Shown here: positions 1-6,166 of the stretch, one piece after another | Position numbering within the stretch: the first letter of the stretch is position 1 | Layout: every line of letters begins with the position of its first letter | Source: an uncultured Eubacteriales bacterium | Lineage (GTDB): Bacteria > Bacillota > Clostridia > Oscillospirales > Oscillospiraceae | DNA length: 11,793 bases | NCBI GenBank assembly: GCA_900544945.1 | Contig: UQXG01000067.1 | Span: forward strand, 1 to 11,793 | Direction of reading: 5' to 3' | Program-made: the position numbers and the translations under genes | Notes under the pieces: model-generated | Seen by the model: only the letters and a program-made list of their open reading frames with translations | Database searches by the model: none | Told to the model about the DNA's origin: nothing

Positions 1-444
1 TTCCTCGGCGTCGGCACCATCCTGATCAAAGGACGCTTTCAGGTCACCGGGCTCACCACTGCCGCTGGGCTCTGGGCCACGGCTGCCATCGGACTCGCAT
101 GCGGTATCGGTTATTACGAGGCGGCTCTCGTCGGTACATTCCTCGCTCTCATTACCATCACACTTCTATCGCACCTCGAAGCCAGAATCAACCGGCGTCA
201 CCGTCGATTTGGCATTTATGTGGAGTTGTCCGACGTTGCATTCGTGCAGACCGTTTCCGCCTTCCTCATCCGTGAATTCACCGCCGGCGACATCCAGGTC
301 ACTCCCCCGCGTTCCGCACTCCCCAATTACGTAGGAATCGAATGTACCATCTTCACGCACAACGGTATTCACCCCACCCCGGAGGAGGTCATCGACCACC
401 CCAAGCAGCCCCGAACCATCGATTTTCTCAGTAAGGTTCTGTAA
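1..444 (+). CDS. MgtC/SapB family membrane protein, C-terminal part (5'-truncated by window edge)
   Basis: The reading frame is open from base 1 and ends in TAA at 442-444, leaving 147 residues; the true start lies outside the window. The first ~60 residues carry the conserved end of the MgtC/SapB membrane domain: FLGVGTIL, then VTGLTTAAGLWATAAIGLACG, followed by GYY and a hydrophobic helix (AALVGTFLALITITLLS). A basic stretch (EARINRRHRRF) then leads into a soluble tail of ~75 residues, a layout known in longer MgtC-family proteins. Family members are inner-membrane proteins linked to magnesium limitation and, in pathogens, to survival in macrophages; the role here is unknown. Arg codons are mixed (CGT, CGA, CGC, AGA, one CGG), apparently unlike the CGG/CGC-rich neighbours. 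The gene converges on the VWA gene and is separated from it by a long palindrome. Family assignment is secure; the exact function is not. Confidence 0.85.
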   Translation, partial: FLGVGTILIKGRFQVTGLTTAAGLWATAAIGLACGIGYYEAALVGTFLALITITLLSHLEARINRRHRRFGIYVELSDVAFVQTVSAFLIREFTAGDIQVTPPRSALPNYVGIECTIFTHNGIHPTPEEVIDHPKQPRTIDFLSKVL

Positions 445-454
445 AGTTAAATAG

Positions 455-504
455 AGGGGACTGTCTCAAAATGATTTTTCAAAATCATTTTGAGACAGTC
501 CCCT
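455..504. repeat. Near-perfect 50-bp palindrome (24-bp arms, 2-base centre), possible bidirectional terminator or IS/MITE remnant
   Basis: The left arm 455-478 (AGGGGACTGTCTCAAAATG then ATTTT) is the exact reverse complement of 481-504, with only TC between them. It starts 10 bases after the stop of the MgtC gene and ends 4 bases before the stop of the convergent VWA gene, so it could end transcription from both sides. However, neither strand has a good U-tract after the stem (TTTCGC on plus, CTATTTAAC on minus). The GGGGACTGTCTCAAAAT end resembles terminal inverted repeats of insertion sequences in Firmicutes, recalled from general knowledge and not checked. A remnant of two such ends or a MITE is therefore an alternative. 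Confidence 0.85.
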
Positions 505-508
505 TTCG

Positions 509-2191
509 CTATTGCTCGCACTCCATGCGAATCAGCTCCACGGCGGCCTTGGAGAATTCCTCCATCTGCCGGATGCGCACCAGCTGGCGGCCGTAGATTT
601 TTTCCGCATTGGGATAGTTTCCGCTGCTGCCGAAGAACACAGCCCCCACCCGGCAGCCGGAGCGGCGAAGCCTTGCCACCTCGGCGGCGGCATCCTCCAC
701 GCCGTTCTTCTCCTCATAGGGCACCGCCAGCCGCCCTGGGCGGCTCAGGGGCATGGAATCGTTGGGATTGGCGTCGGTGAGCAGAATCACGATCTTCCGC
801 TCCGTCCGCACAGGAGCCATGGTGAACCCGGCCATCCGCAGAGCCAGCCCGTCCCGGTTCCAGCCGGCGGCAAAATACCGGAAGACGTTTCTGGCATTAT
901 CCGCCCCGAAGGGCACCAGCCGCCGGAACACCGTCACCCCCCGAATGGAGCAGAAGCTTTCCACCTGCACCGGCACCCGGCATTGCCGCAGCGCCTCCGC
1001 CAGAATGTAGGCCTGGGCGGAAATCACCTCCTGCTGGTGCATCCGGGAGGCGGAGGCATCCAGCAGAAGCAGCACGGACATACCCGGAGTAGGCTGTTCC
1101 TCCGGCCGGAGGAACACCCGCTCATCGTTCAGGATCGGCCCCCGCCAGACCCGCCCGGCGTCCAACTCCCCCCAGGGAGCCAGTTCCGACCGGGGCAGAT
1201 ATTCCGACAGCAGATTCCCGGAAATCTCCCGCTGAATCCGCCGGACGATTCCCTCGTACATGGCGGCGTTGTCCAGGTAATGCTGCTTGTTTTTCTTCTG
1301 CTGGCGCAGAGCCTCCTGGAAAACGCGCCGGGCATCCTCCTTGGAAACGGAGGCGGCGGCACCGTCGGTAAACCACAGGGCGCAGCCCGCATGGGCGCCG
1401 GTGCACAGCTTCTGCCGGATTTCCTCCAATCGGTTAGGGGAATACCGGCATCGCCCGAAGCACCCTTCCACATAGGCAAGATCGTCTTTGCCGCCCTTTC
1501 GCTGGCTGCCCCAGCCCCGCCGCTTCTGCGTGCCGGAGTTCATTTCCGAGAGCACCGCGTTTTCCAGCCGCTGGGGCTGAAGCACGTCGGGCTTGCGCTG
1601 GGGCAGAAAACGAAGCCACTGGGGAAGCTCCCAGTGCTTTCCCCGCGCCTGCACCCTGGTAAAGCCGAAATCGGATTTCAGAAGCTCCAGGAGATACTTT
1701 CCCAGCGCCTCCGGCTCCAGATCTGCCCCCTGCCGGATTTTAGAATAGAGCTTTGCCTCCTTGGGAAGGAGCATCCCCGGAGACTGCCCCAGGGCCTCCC
1801 GCCAGTAGGCTCGCTGCAAGGATTCGCACAGCAGGGCTTTCCCCATATTTTCAGACCTCGAGCGGCGTTCCAGGCTGTCCAGGAAAAAGTTCGCATAGTC
1901 CCGGCGCAGGTCTTCCAGGGCAGGACGCAAAGGCAGATTTCGCCGGTACACCGCCTGCTCAATAAGCAGCCAGGCGAACCGGTCATAGGTTCCCTGCCAG
2001 ATGTCCCCCTCCCAGGTGTCAAACAAAGCCTGCAAGGCCTCCTTGCCGAAGAATTCCTCCGCAAGACCCGCTATGGTGTTCATATACAGGGTATTGGAAA
2101 CGAACACCGGCTGAAAGCCGTACTCCCCTGCCCCGTTCCACACCTGATTCAGAGCCCGCCGTCCGGCGGCACCGAACTGCTCCGTATTCAT
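509..2191 (-). CDS. NorD/CbbO-like VWA-domain protein, partner of the upstream AAA+ ATPase
   Basis: The protein has 560 residues. The C-terminal ~190 residues form a von Willebrand A domain: a MIDAS motif LLLDASASRM (D378, S380, S382) and a second acidic site LLTDANPND (D473). The following GVEDAAAEVARLRRSGCRVGA segment and the nearby IYGRQ are like NorD and CbbO proteins, where LTDGxPND is usual; here Gly is Ala. The first ~350 residues are mostly helical and show no domain I recognise, except a cysteine cluster at C244, C248, C263 and C270. In known pairs, the VWA protein tethers a MoxR-type ATPase to the enzyme it activates or loads with metal. The start ATG overlaps the stop of the ATPase gene (ATGA), pointing to translational coupling and a fixed ratio of the two proteins. 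No nitric oxide reductase, Rubisco or chelatase gene is nearby, so the client is unknown. Confidence 0.85.
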   Translation of the reverse strand: MNTEQFGAAGRRALNQVWNGAGEYGFQPVFVSNTLYMNTIAGLAEEFFGKEALQALFDTWEGDIWQGTYDRFAWLLIEQAVYRRNLPLRPALEDLRRDYANFFLDSLERRSRSENMGKALLCESLQRAYWREALGQSPGMLLPKEAKLYSKIRQGADLEPEALGKYLLELLKSDFGFTRVQARGKHWELPQWLRFLPQRKPDVLQPQRLENAVLSEMNSGTQKRRGWGSQRKGGKDDLAYVEGCFGRCRYSPNRLEEIRQKLCTGAHAGCALWFTDGAAASVSKEDARRVFQEALRQQKKNKQHYLDNAAMYEGIVRRIQREISGNLLSEYLPRSELAPWGELDAGRVWRGPILNDERVFLRPEEQPTPGMSVLLLLDASASRMHQQEVISAQAYILAEALRQCRVPVQVESFCSIRGVTVFRRLVPFGADNARNVFRYFAAGWNRDGLALRMAGFTMAPVRTERKIVILLTDANPNDSMPLSRPGRLAVPYEEKNGVEDAAAEVARLRRSGCRVGAVFFGSSGNYPNAEKIYGRQLVRIRQMEEFSKAAVELIRMECEQ

Positions 2192-3126
2192 AGGTCGAAG
2201 ACCTGCTCCCGGCGAAGCTTCCCGGGAATCCGGGCGGCGATCACGTCCCGGATGAGCTGCTGCTCGTAGCCGTCAAAGCTCTTGTTGGTGATGCCCATAT
2301 CCAGAGCCGCCAAGGGAGCCAGTCCCAGCTTCATCAGGTCGATGGCGTCCAGAAGCCCCCGCAGGTCCAGTGCCCGGGTGGAGATTTCCGAGGCGGCGCA
2401 CTTCTTGTTCAGGTCGAAGAACAGCTGGGCAAACAGCCCCCGGTATTTCCGGCTAAGCTCCGGATACTCGGTTCCCAGCAGCCGCTCCAGGTTCTCCTGG
2501 GTGATAGTGGGCATAGACAAAATGGCGAACCGGGAAGCCAGAGCCTCGTTTATCTCCCGGGTTCCGGCATAGCCATAGTTCATGGTGCCGATGAACCGGG
2601 TCTCCGGCTTTAATTCCAGGCTGCCGTAGCCGGGAATGTCGATGGCCCGGCGAAAGTCCAGCACCTGGTGGAGCACCGCCAAGGCCTCATTTTTCGCCAT
2701 GTTGATTTCGTCCAGCACGCCGAAGCCGCCGGCCTGGGCGCAGGCGTACACCGGCCCGGGTCGGAACTCCACCTGACCGTTCCGGAAGGTATCCGTGCCC
2801 ACCAGAGACCCGGCATCGGTGTTCACATGCAGGGAAATGTTCCACATGGGCCGCTGAAACAGAGCCGCCAGATTCTGGGCCAGCACGTTTTTACCCGTGG
2901 CTTTGCCGCCCGCCAGCAGCAGATTCTTCCCGGCCAGCACCGCGGTGAGCACCTGCTCCCAGACCTGAACGCCGTAGTAGGCATACCGGGGAACGGGAAT
3001 CCGCTCCGGACTTGCCATGGGATGGGCCTTCCGGTATTCCCGGGTCAGATTCAGAATCTCCGGGTTTACCCCCTCCTGCTCCAAAAACGTCAGAATGCCG
3101 GAGCTGATTTCTTCATGTGTCTGCAA
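2188..3126 (-). CDS. MoxR/NorQ-type AAA+ ATPase
   Basis: The protein has 312 residues. It is a single AAA+ module with Walker A GGKATGKN (G73-N80, K79), Walker B GVLDEIN (D139, E140), sensor-1 Asn in GTMNYG (N183) and an arginine finger in ALASRF (R199). The layout and length fit the MoxR branch (NorQ, CbbQ, GvpN), whose members form hexamers that remodel a client enzyme together with a VWA partner. The position after the Walker A lysine is Asn instead of the usual Ser/Thr that helps hold Mg2+, so ATP turnover may be altered. The start is TTG at 3124-3126, chosen because GGAGG lies 8 bases upstream and no ATG or GTG with a ribosome site was seen near it. It is the first gene of a two-gene operon with the VWA gene and has its own promoter. 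Family assignment is firm; the substrate is unknown. Confidence 0.88.
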   Translation of the reverse strand: MQTHEEISSGILTFLEQEGVNPEILNLTREYRKAHPMASPERIPVPRYAYYGVQVWEQVLTAVLAGKNLLLAGGKATGKNVLAQNLAALFQRPMWNISLHVNTDAGSLVGTDTFRNGQVEFRPGPVYACAQAGGFGVLDEINMAKNEALAVLHQVLDFRRAIDIPGYGSLELKPETRFIGTMNYGYAGTREINEALASRFAILSMPTITQENLERLLGTEYPELSRKYRGLFAQLFFDLNKKCAASEISTRALDLRGLLDAIDLMKLGLAPLAALDMGITNKSFDGYEQQLIRDVIAARIPGKLRREQVFDL

Positions 3127-3134
3127 GGCAGCTC

Positions 3135-3140
3135 GCCTCC
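3135..3140 (-). promoter_or_regulatory. Shine-Dalgarno site deciding a TTG start
   Basis: The minus strand reads GGAGGC here. GGAGG is 8 bases ahead of the TTG codon at 3124-3126. This is the evidence for translation of the AAA+ gene from TTG. Confidence 0.75.
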
Positions 3141-3149
3141 TTTTCGTGT

Positions 3150-3178
3150 ATCATACAATGTTTTTTCGGGAAATTCAA
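3150..3178 (-). promoter_or_regulatory. Sigma-A promoter of the AAA+/VWA operon
   Basis: On the minus strand, the -35 box TTGAAT (3173-3178) and -10 box TATGAT (3150-3155) are separated by exactly 17 bases. Each differs from consensus at one position (TTGAAT vs TTGACA has two). It lies downstream of the xpt terminator, so the operon is transcribed independently of xpt, with a leader of about 20 bases. Confidence 0.75.
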
Positions 3179-3197
3179 TATGGAAGGTGCTGTTTCA

Positions 3198-3240
3198 ACA
3201 AAAAACACCGCCACTGCGGCAAATTCGCAATGGCAGTGTT
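3198..3240 (-). terminator. Intrinsic terminator of xpt
   Basis: On the minus strand, a 15-bp stem (arms 3226-3240 and 3204-3218, with two G-U wobbles) has a 7-base loop and runs into six T residues (3205-3200). It starts 12 bases after the xpt stop codon and precedes the promoter of the AAA+/VWA operon. Confidence 0.85.
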
Positions 3241-3252
3241 GATTAAACTGCT

Positions 3253-3837
3253 TTACGCTTGTTCCCGGAAGGTGATGACTCCGGTCTCCGGATCCATGGC
3301 ATCCACGATGGCCAGAGATTCCAGCCGATAGCCCAGATTCCGGATGACCCGACCGCCGATCTGGAAGCCCTTCTCGATGACAATGCCCAGACCCTCGATG
3401 GTGGATCCGGCCTCCTCGGCAATGGAAATGAGGCCCTGAAGGGCACAGCCGTTGGCCAGGAAGTCGTCGATGATCAGAAGATGATCCTCAGCCCCCAGGA
3501 ACTTCTTGGACACGATGATCTGGTTCTTGTTCTTGTGGGTGAAGGATTCCACCTCGGCAATGTACATTTCGCCCTCAATGTTAATGGACTTGGACTTCTT
3601 CGCAAAGACCATAGGCACGCCGAATTCCTTGGCCACGAAGCAGGCAATGCCGATGCCGGAGGCCTCGATGGTCAGCACCTTGGTCACAGGCTTGTCCGCA
3701 AAACGGCGGTGAAACTCCCGACCGATTTCCTCCATCAGGGCAATGTCCATCTGATGGTTCAGAAAGCTGTCCACCTTCAGCACATTCCCGGCCTTGACGA
3801 TTCCGTCCCGGGCGATTCTCTCTTCCAAAAAGTTCAT
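3253..3837 (-). CDS. xpt: Xanthine phosphoribosyltransferase
   Basis: The 194-residue protein transfers phosphoribose from PRPP to xanthine, giving XMP in purine salvage in the cytoplasm. It matches Gram-positive Xpt along its whole length and has the usual size (~190 residues). The N-terminus is [12 protein letters not shown], the family segment FLNHQMD follows at 26-31, and TIEASGIG is at residues 56-63. The PRPP-binding loop [11 protein letters not shown] is at 120-130, with the acidic pair D124/D125. The family usually has Gln after FLANG; here it is Cys (C131). An open frame continues upstream to 4026, but that extension covers the promoter and the AGGAGG site, so the start is ATG at 3835-3837. 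The gene is monocistronic: a strong promoter upstream and an intrinsic terminator directly after. Many Firmicutes pair xpt with a uracil/xanthine permease gene (pbuX), which is absent here. Confidence 0.95.
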   Translation of the reverse strand: MNFLEERIARDGIVKAGNVLKVDSFLNHQMDIALMEEIGREFHRRFADKPVTKVLTIEASGIGIACFVAKEFGVPMVFAKKSKSINIEGEMYIAEVESFTHKNKNQIIVSKKFLGAEDHLLIIDDFLANGCALQGLISIAEEAGSTIEGLGIVIEKGFQIGGRVIRNLGYRLESLAIVDAMDPETGVITFREQA

Positions 3838-3845
3838 AACGAGCA

Positions 3846-3851
3846 CCTCCT
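3846..3851 (-). promoter_or_regulatory. Shine-Dalgarno site of xpt
   Basis: The minus strand reads AGGAGG, 8 bases ahead of the ATG at 3837. It rules out the longer upstream reading frame as the start of xpt. Confidence 0.85.
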
Positions 3852-3864
3852 GAAGTTTGAAGGT

Positions 3865-3893
3865 ATTATAGCACAGGGGAGCAAAAATGTCAG
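3865..3893 (-). promoter_or_regulatory. Strong sigma-A promoter of xpt
   Basis: On the minus strand, -35 CTGACA (3888-3893), a 17-base spacer, and a consensus -10 TATAAT (3865-3870) preceded by TGC (extended -10). Transcription would begin near 3858, leaving a leader of only about 20 bases. There is no room for a purine riboswitch downstream of this promoter. Confidence 0.85.
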
Positions 3894-4048
3894 TGGTTTT
3901 TCCAAAAAAAGACAGGCTCCGACCACTTTCGGCATTTTTCACACTCTCCGCTGCGTACCGGGGCAAAAAATGGGCACTGTGTCCGGAAATCGCTTCCGCA
4001 GCAGTCGTGTAAAAATTTGAAAACATTGTGTGAATTTCTCAGATTCGG
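3894..4048. other. Divergent intergenic spacer between the xpt and zinc-ribbon promoters
   Basis: About 155 bases lie between the two -35 boxes, with no credible gene. An A/T-rich tract near 4007-4043 sits just upstream of the plus-strand promoter and could act as an UP element. Small inverted repeats occur, such as CGGAA/TTCCG near 3983-3997. No recognisable operator or PurR-type box was identified. Confidence 0.4.
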
Positions 4049-4077
4049 TTGAAAATGTCATAAATTCGTGCTAGGCT
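4049..4077 (+). promoter_or_regulatory. Likely promoter of the zinc-ribbon gene
   Basis: -35 TTGAAA (4049-4054), a 17-base spacer, then a weak -10 TAGGCT (4072-4077) preceded by TGC, which could compensate as an extended -10. The ribosome site AGGAGG follows at 4096-4101. The poor -10 makes this less certain than the other promoters in the window. Confidence 0.55.
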
Positions 4078-4109
4078 AGTTTTAGAAACCAGATTAGGAG
4101 GTATGTACT

Positions 4110-4625
4110 ATGTCACTTTGGGATAACATCACGCAGAAAGCCGCTGCCGTCACCGACAAGGCGGTTCACCAGGCAAAAAACTTCACCGAGCAGGTCAAGC
4201 TCCGCAACCAGATTTCCGAGGCGCAGAGCACCATCACCGACTGCTACACCCAGATCGGCAAGCAGTACGCCGCTGCCCATCCGGAGGACTTTGACGAGGC
4301 CTACGCCCCCATGATGGCCGCCATCGCCGGAGCCAACCGGCAGATTGCCTCCCTTCAGGAGCAGCTGCGGGATCTGAAGGAAGTTGCCCTGTGCCCCAAG
4401 TGCGGGGCGGAGGTAGACAGGGAGGCCGCTTTCTGCAGCGCCTGCGGAGCGGAAATGCCCAAGCCCACCCCTGTGGAGGCCGAGGTAGTCACGGATGACA
4501 CTCCCGCCGAGGAAGCACCCGTGGCAGAAGCTTCCGCTGAGGAAACTGCGCCCGCAGCAGAAGCCCCTGTCGAGGCCGCTCCTGCCGAGGAAGCCCCCCA
4601 CAAGGACGCACCGGAGTATATCTAA
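4110..4625 (+). CDS. Small zinc-ribbon protein with coiled-coil N-terminus and acidic Ala/Glu/Pro tail
   Basis: The protein has 171 residues. Residues 1-90 are predicted by eye to be helical, with coiled-coil-like stretches (KLRNQISEAQSTI near 30-42, and IASLQEQLRDLKE near 79-91). A four-cysteine zinc ribbon follows, CPKC at C95/C98 and CSAC at C109/C112. The last ~55 residues are a low-complexity tail rich in Glu, Ala and Pro (blocks such as PAEEAP and EAPVEAAPAEEAP), probably disordered. There is no signal peptide or membrane segment, so it should be cytoplasmic. AGGAGG lies 8 bases before the ATG. Short zinc-ribbon proteins of this sort are common in Clostridia and have no established function. 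The gene stands alone: divergent from xpt, convergent with gltD, with its own promoter and a terminator shared with gltD. The real-gene call is strong; no function can be given. Confidence 0.85.
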   Translation: MSLWDNITQKAAAVTDKAVHQAKNFTEQVKLRNQISEAQSTITDCYTQIGKQYAAAHPEDFDEAYAPMMAAIAGANRQIASLQEQLRDLKEVALCPKCGAEVDREAAFCSACGAEMPKPTPVEAEVVTDDTPAEEAPVAEASAEETAPAAEAPVEAAPAEEAPHKDAPEYI

Positions 4626-4640
4626 GCCTTACAAACGTGG

Positions 4641-4677
4641 AAAGCCCAGGGACGGAAAATTCCGCCCCTGGGCTTTT
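4641..4677. terminator. Bidirectional intrinsic terminator between the zinc-ribbon gene and gltD
   Basis: The arms AAAGCCCAGGG and CCCTGGGCTTT enclose a further CGGAA/TTCCG stem after one A/C mismatch, giving a hairpin of about 16 bp. On the plus strand it ends in TTTTG; on the minus strand in TTTCC. It begins 15 bases after the zinc-ribbon stop codon and 1 base after the gltD stop codon, so it can serve both convergent genes. Confidence 0.8.
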
Positions 4678-4678
4678 G

Positions 4679-6151
4679 TCATAGATTTGTATATCCCATC
4701 AGGCTTTCGTCCACCACGGCGGCGGTGTCCCGCCCCTCTCGCAGAGCCCAGACCACCAGGCTCTGACCCCGGCGCATATCGCCGCAGGCAAAGACCTTGG
4801 GCTGGCTGGTGGCGTACTTGGTATCCGCCACGGTACCCCGGGGGGTCAAATCCACCCCGAAGGCCTCGGCCACATATTTCTCGCAGCCGGCGAAGCCCGC
4901 GGCAATGAGCACCAGATCACATTCCAGAGTGAATTCCTCTCCGGTGGGAACCATGGCTCGCCGTCCGTCCACCACCCGGCTCTCCAATCTGGAAATCACT
5001 GCGGCGCAGACCTGACCGGCCTCGTTTTTCAGAAATTCCTTGACGGTGGTCTGGTACAGCCGGGGGTCGCTTCCGAAGCAGGCGATGGCCTCCTGCTGGC
5101 CGTAGTCCGTCTTCAGCACCCGGGGCCACTCCGGCCAGTCGTTGCCGGGCATCCGGTGCTCCGGCGGGCAGGGCATCATTTCCAACTGAGTCACTCCGGT
5201 GCAGCCCTGGCGGATGGCGGTGCCCACGCAGTCGTTGCCCGTGTCGCCGCCGCCGATGACCAGTACCTTCTTCCCCTTGGCCGAAATGGCTTTGCCGTCG
5301 GCAAAGTCCGAGTCCAGCAGACTTTTCGTCACGGAGGACAGATAATCCACCGCAAAGTAGATTCCTTCCGCCTCCCGGCCGGGAACACGGATATCTCGCG
5401 GCTCCTTGGCACCGCAGCACAGCACCACCGCATCATACTGCTCCGTCAACTCCTGGGCGGAAACATCCCGACCTACGTCCACGCCGGTGAGAAAATCAAT
5501 GCCCTCCTCCTTGAGAATCCGAATCCGGCGGTCAATGACCCACTTTTCCAGCTTCATGTTAGGGATGCCGTACATCAGAAGTCCGCCGGGGCGGTCACTG
5601 CGCTCGTACATGGTCACCTTGTGCCCTCGCTTGTTGAGCAAATCCGCCACGGACAGACCGGAAGGGCCTGTGCCCACCACCGCCACCTTTTTCCCCGTCC
5701 GGGAGGGTGGGGGAACGGCGTGGAGTACCCCGTTTTCATAGCCGTACTCCACGATGGCTCGTTCGTTTTCCTTCACGGTCACGGGGCTTCCCGTGGCCAT
5801 GCCGCAGGTGCAGGCCGCCTCGCACAGGGCAGGGCACACCCGGCTGGTAAACTCCGGGTAGCGATTGGTGGCAATGAGCCGCTTCACCGCCTGCTCCCAC
5901 TGCCCCCGGTAAACCAGGTCGTTCCACTCGGGAACCAGATTGTTCAGCGGACACCCGCTGCACATCCCTCCCAGCAGCATTCCGCTCTGGCAGAAGGGCA
6001 CGCCGCAGTCCATGCACCGGGCGCCCTGGGTCTGCTGTTCGTCCGAATGCAGGGGAACGTGAAATTCCCTGAAATTCTGAATCCGTTCCTCGGGGGGCAG
6101 CTCCCGGCTGACCTGCCGATCAATTTCCATAAATCCTGTAGGCTTTCCCAT
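4679..6151 (-). CDS. gltD: Glutamate synthase [NADPH] small (beta) subunit
   Basis: The 490-residue protein is the usual family length. It takes electrons from NADPH through FAD and passes them to GltB, which makes two glutamates from glutamine and 2-oxoglutarate. The N-terminal part carries cysteines for [4Fe-4S] clusters: CMDCGVPFC (C46, C49, C54), CSGC (C64, C67) and CPALCEAACTC (C106, C110, C114, C116). The FAD fold has VVGTGPSG (G160, G162, G165) followed by the acidic strand end MYERSDRPGG. The NADPH fold has VIGGGDTGND (G300-G305). The C-terminus has the FAD-closing ACGDMRRGQSLVVWA segment. It begins 12 bases after the gltB stop, and its ribosome site TAAGGAGG overlaps that stop codon. 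This indicates tight co-expression with gltB. No defects are seen. Confidence 0.97.
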   Translation of the reverse strand: MGKPTGFMEIDRQVSRELPPEERIQNFREFHVPLHSDEQQTQGARCMDCGVPFCQSGMLLGGMCSGCPLNNLVPEWNDLVYRGQWEQAVKRLIATNRYPEFTSRVCPALCEAACTCGMATGSPVTVKENERAIVEYGYENGVLHAVPPPSRTGKKVAVVGTGPSGLSVADLLNKRGHKVTMYERSDRPGGLLMYGIPNMKLEKWVIDRRIRILKEEGIDFLTGVDVGRDVSAQELTEQYDAVVLCCGAKEPRDIRVPGREAEGIYFAVDYLSSVTKSLLDSDFADGKAISAKGKKVLVIGGGDTGNDCVGTAIRQGCTGVTQLEMMPCPPEHRMPGNDWPEWPRVLKTDYGQQEAIACFGSDPRLYQTTVKEFLKNEAGQVCAAVISRLESRVVDGRRAMVPTGEEFTLECDLVLIAAGFAGCEKYVAEAFGVDLTPRGTVADTKYATSQPKVFACGDMRRGQSLVVWALREGRDTAAVVDESLMGYTNL

Positions 6152-6158
6152 GGTGCTG

Positions 6159-6166
6159 CCTCCTTA
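6159..6166 (-). promoter_or_regulatory. gltD Shine-Dalgarno site overlapping the gltB stop codon
   Basis: The minus strand reads TAAGGAGG, in which TAA is the gltB stop (6164-6166) and AAGGAGG is the gltD ribosome site, 7 bases ahead of its ATG. Ribosomes finishing GltB could re-initiate directly on gltD. Confidence 0.8.

Noticed and set aside
512..2269. A 585-codon open frame on the plus strand opposite the VWA gene
   Set aside because: The minus strand encodes a protein with clear VWA motifs and a coupled start. The plus-strand frame is Pro/Gly/His-rich with no domain, typical of antisense shadows in GC-rich DNA.
3838..4026. N-terminal extension of xpt by 63 residues
   Set aside because: The extension spans the consensus promoter and the AGGAGG site, and Xpt family proteins begin at the MNFLEE start.
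3838..4109. Purine riboswitch upstream of xpt
   Set aside because: The promoter lies too close to the start codon to leave room for the ~70-base aptamer, and I could not trace its conserved loops in the spacer.
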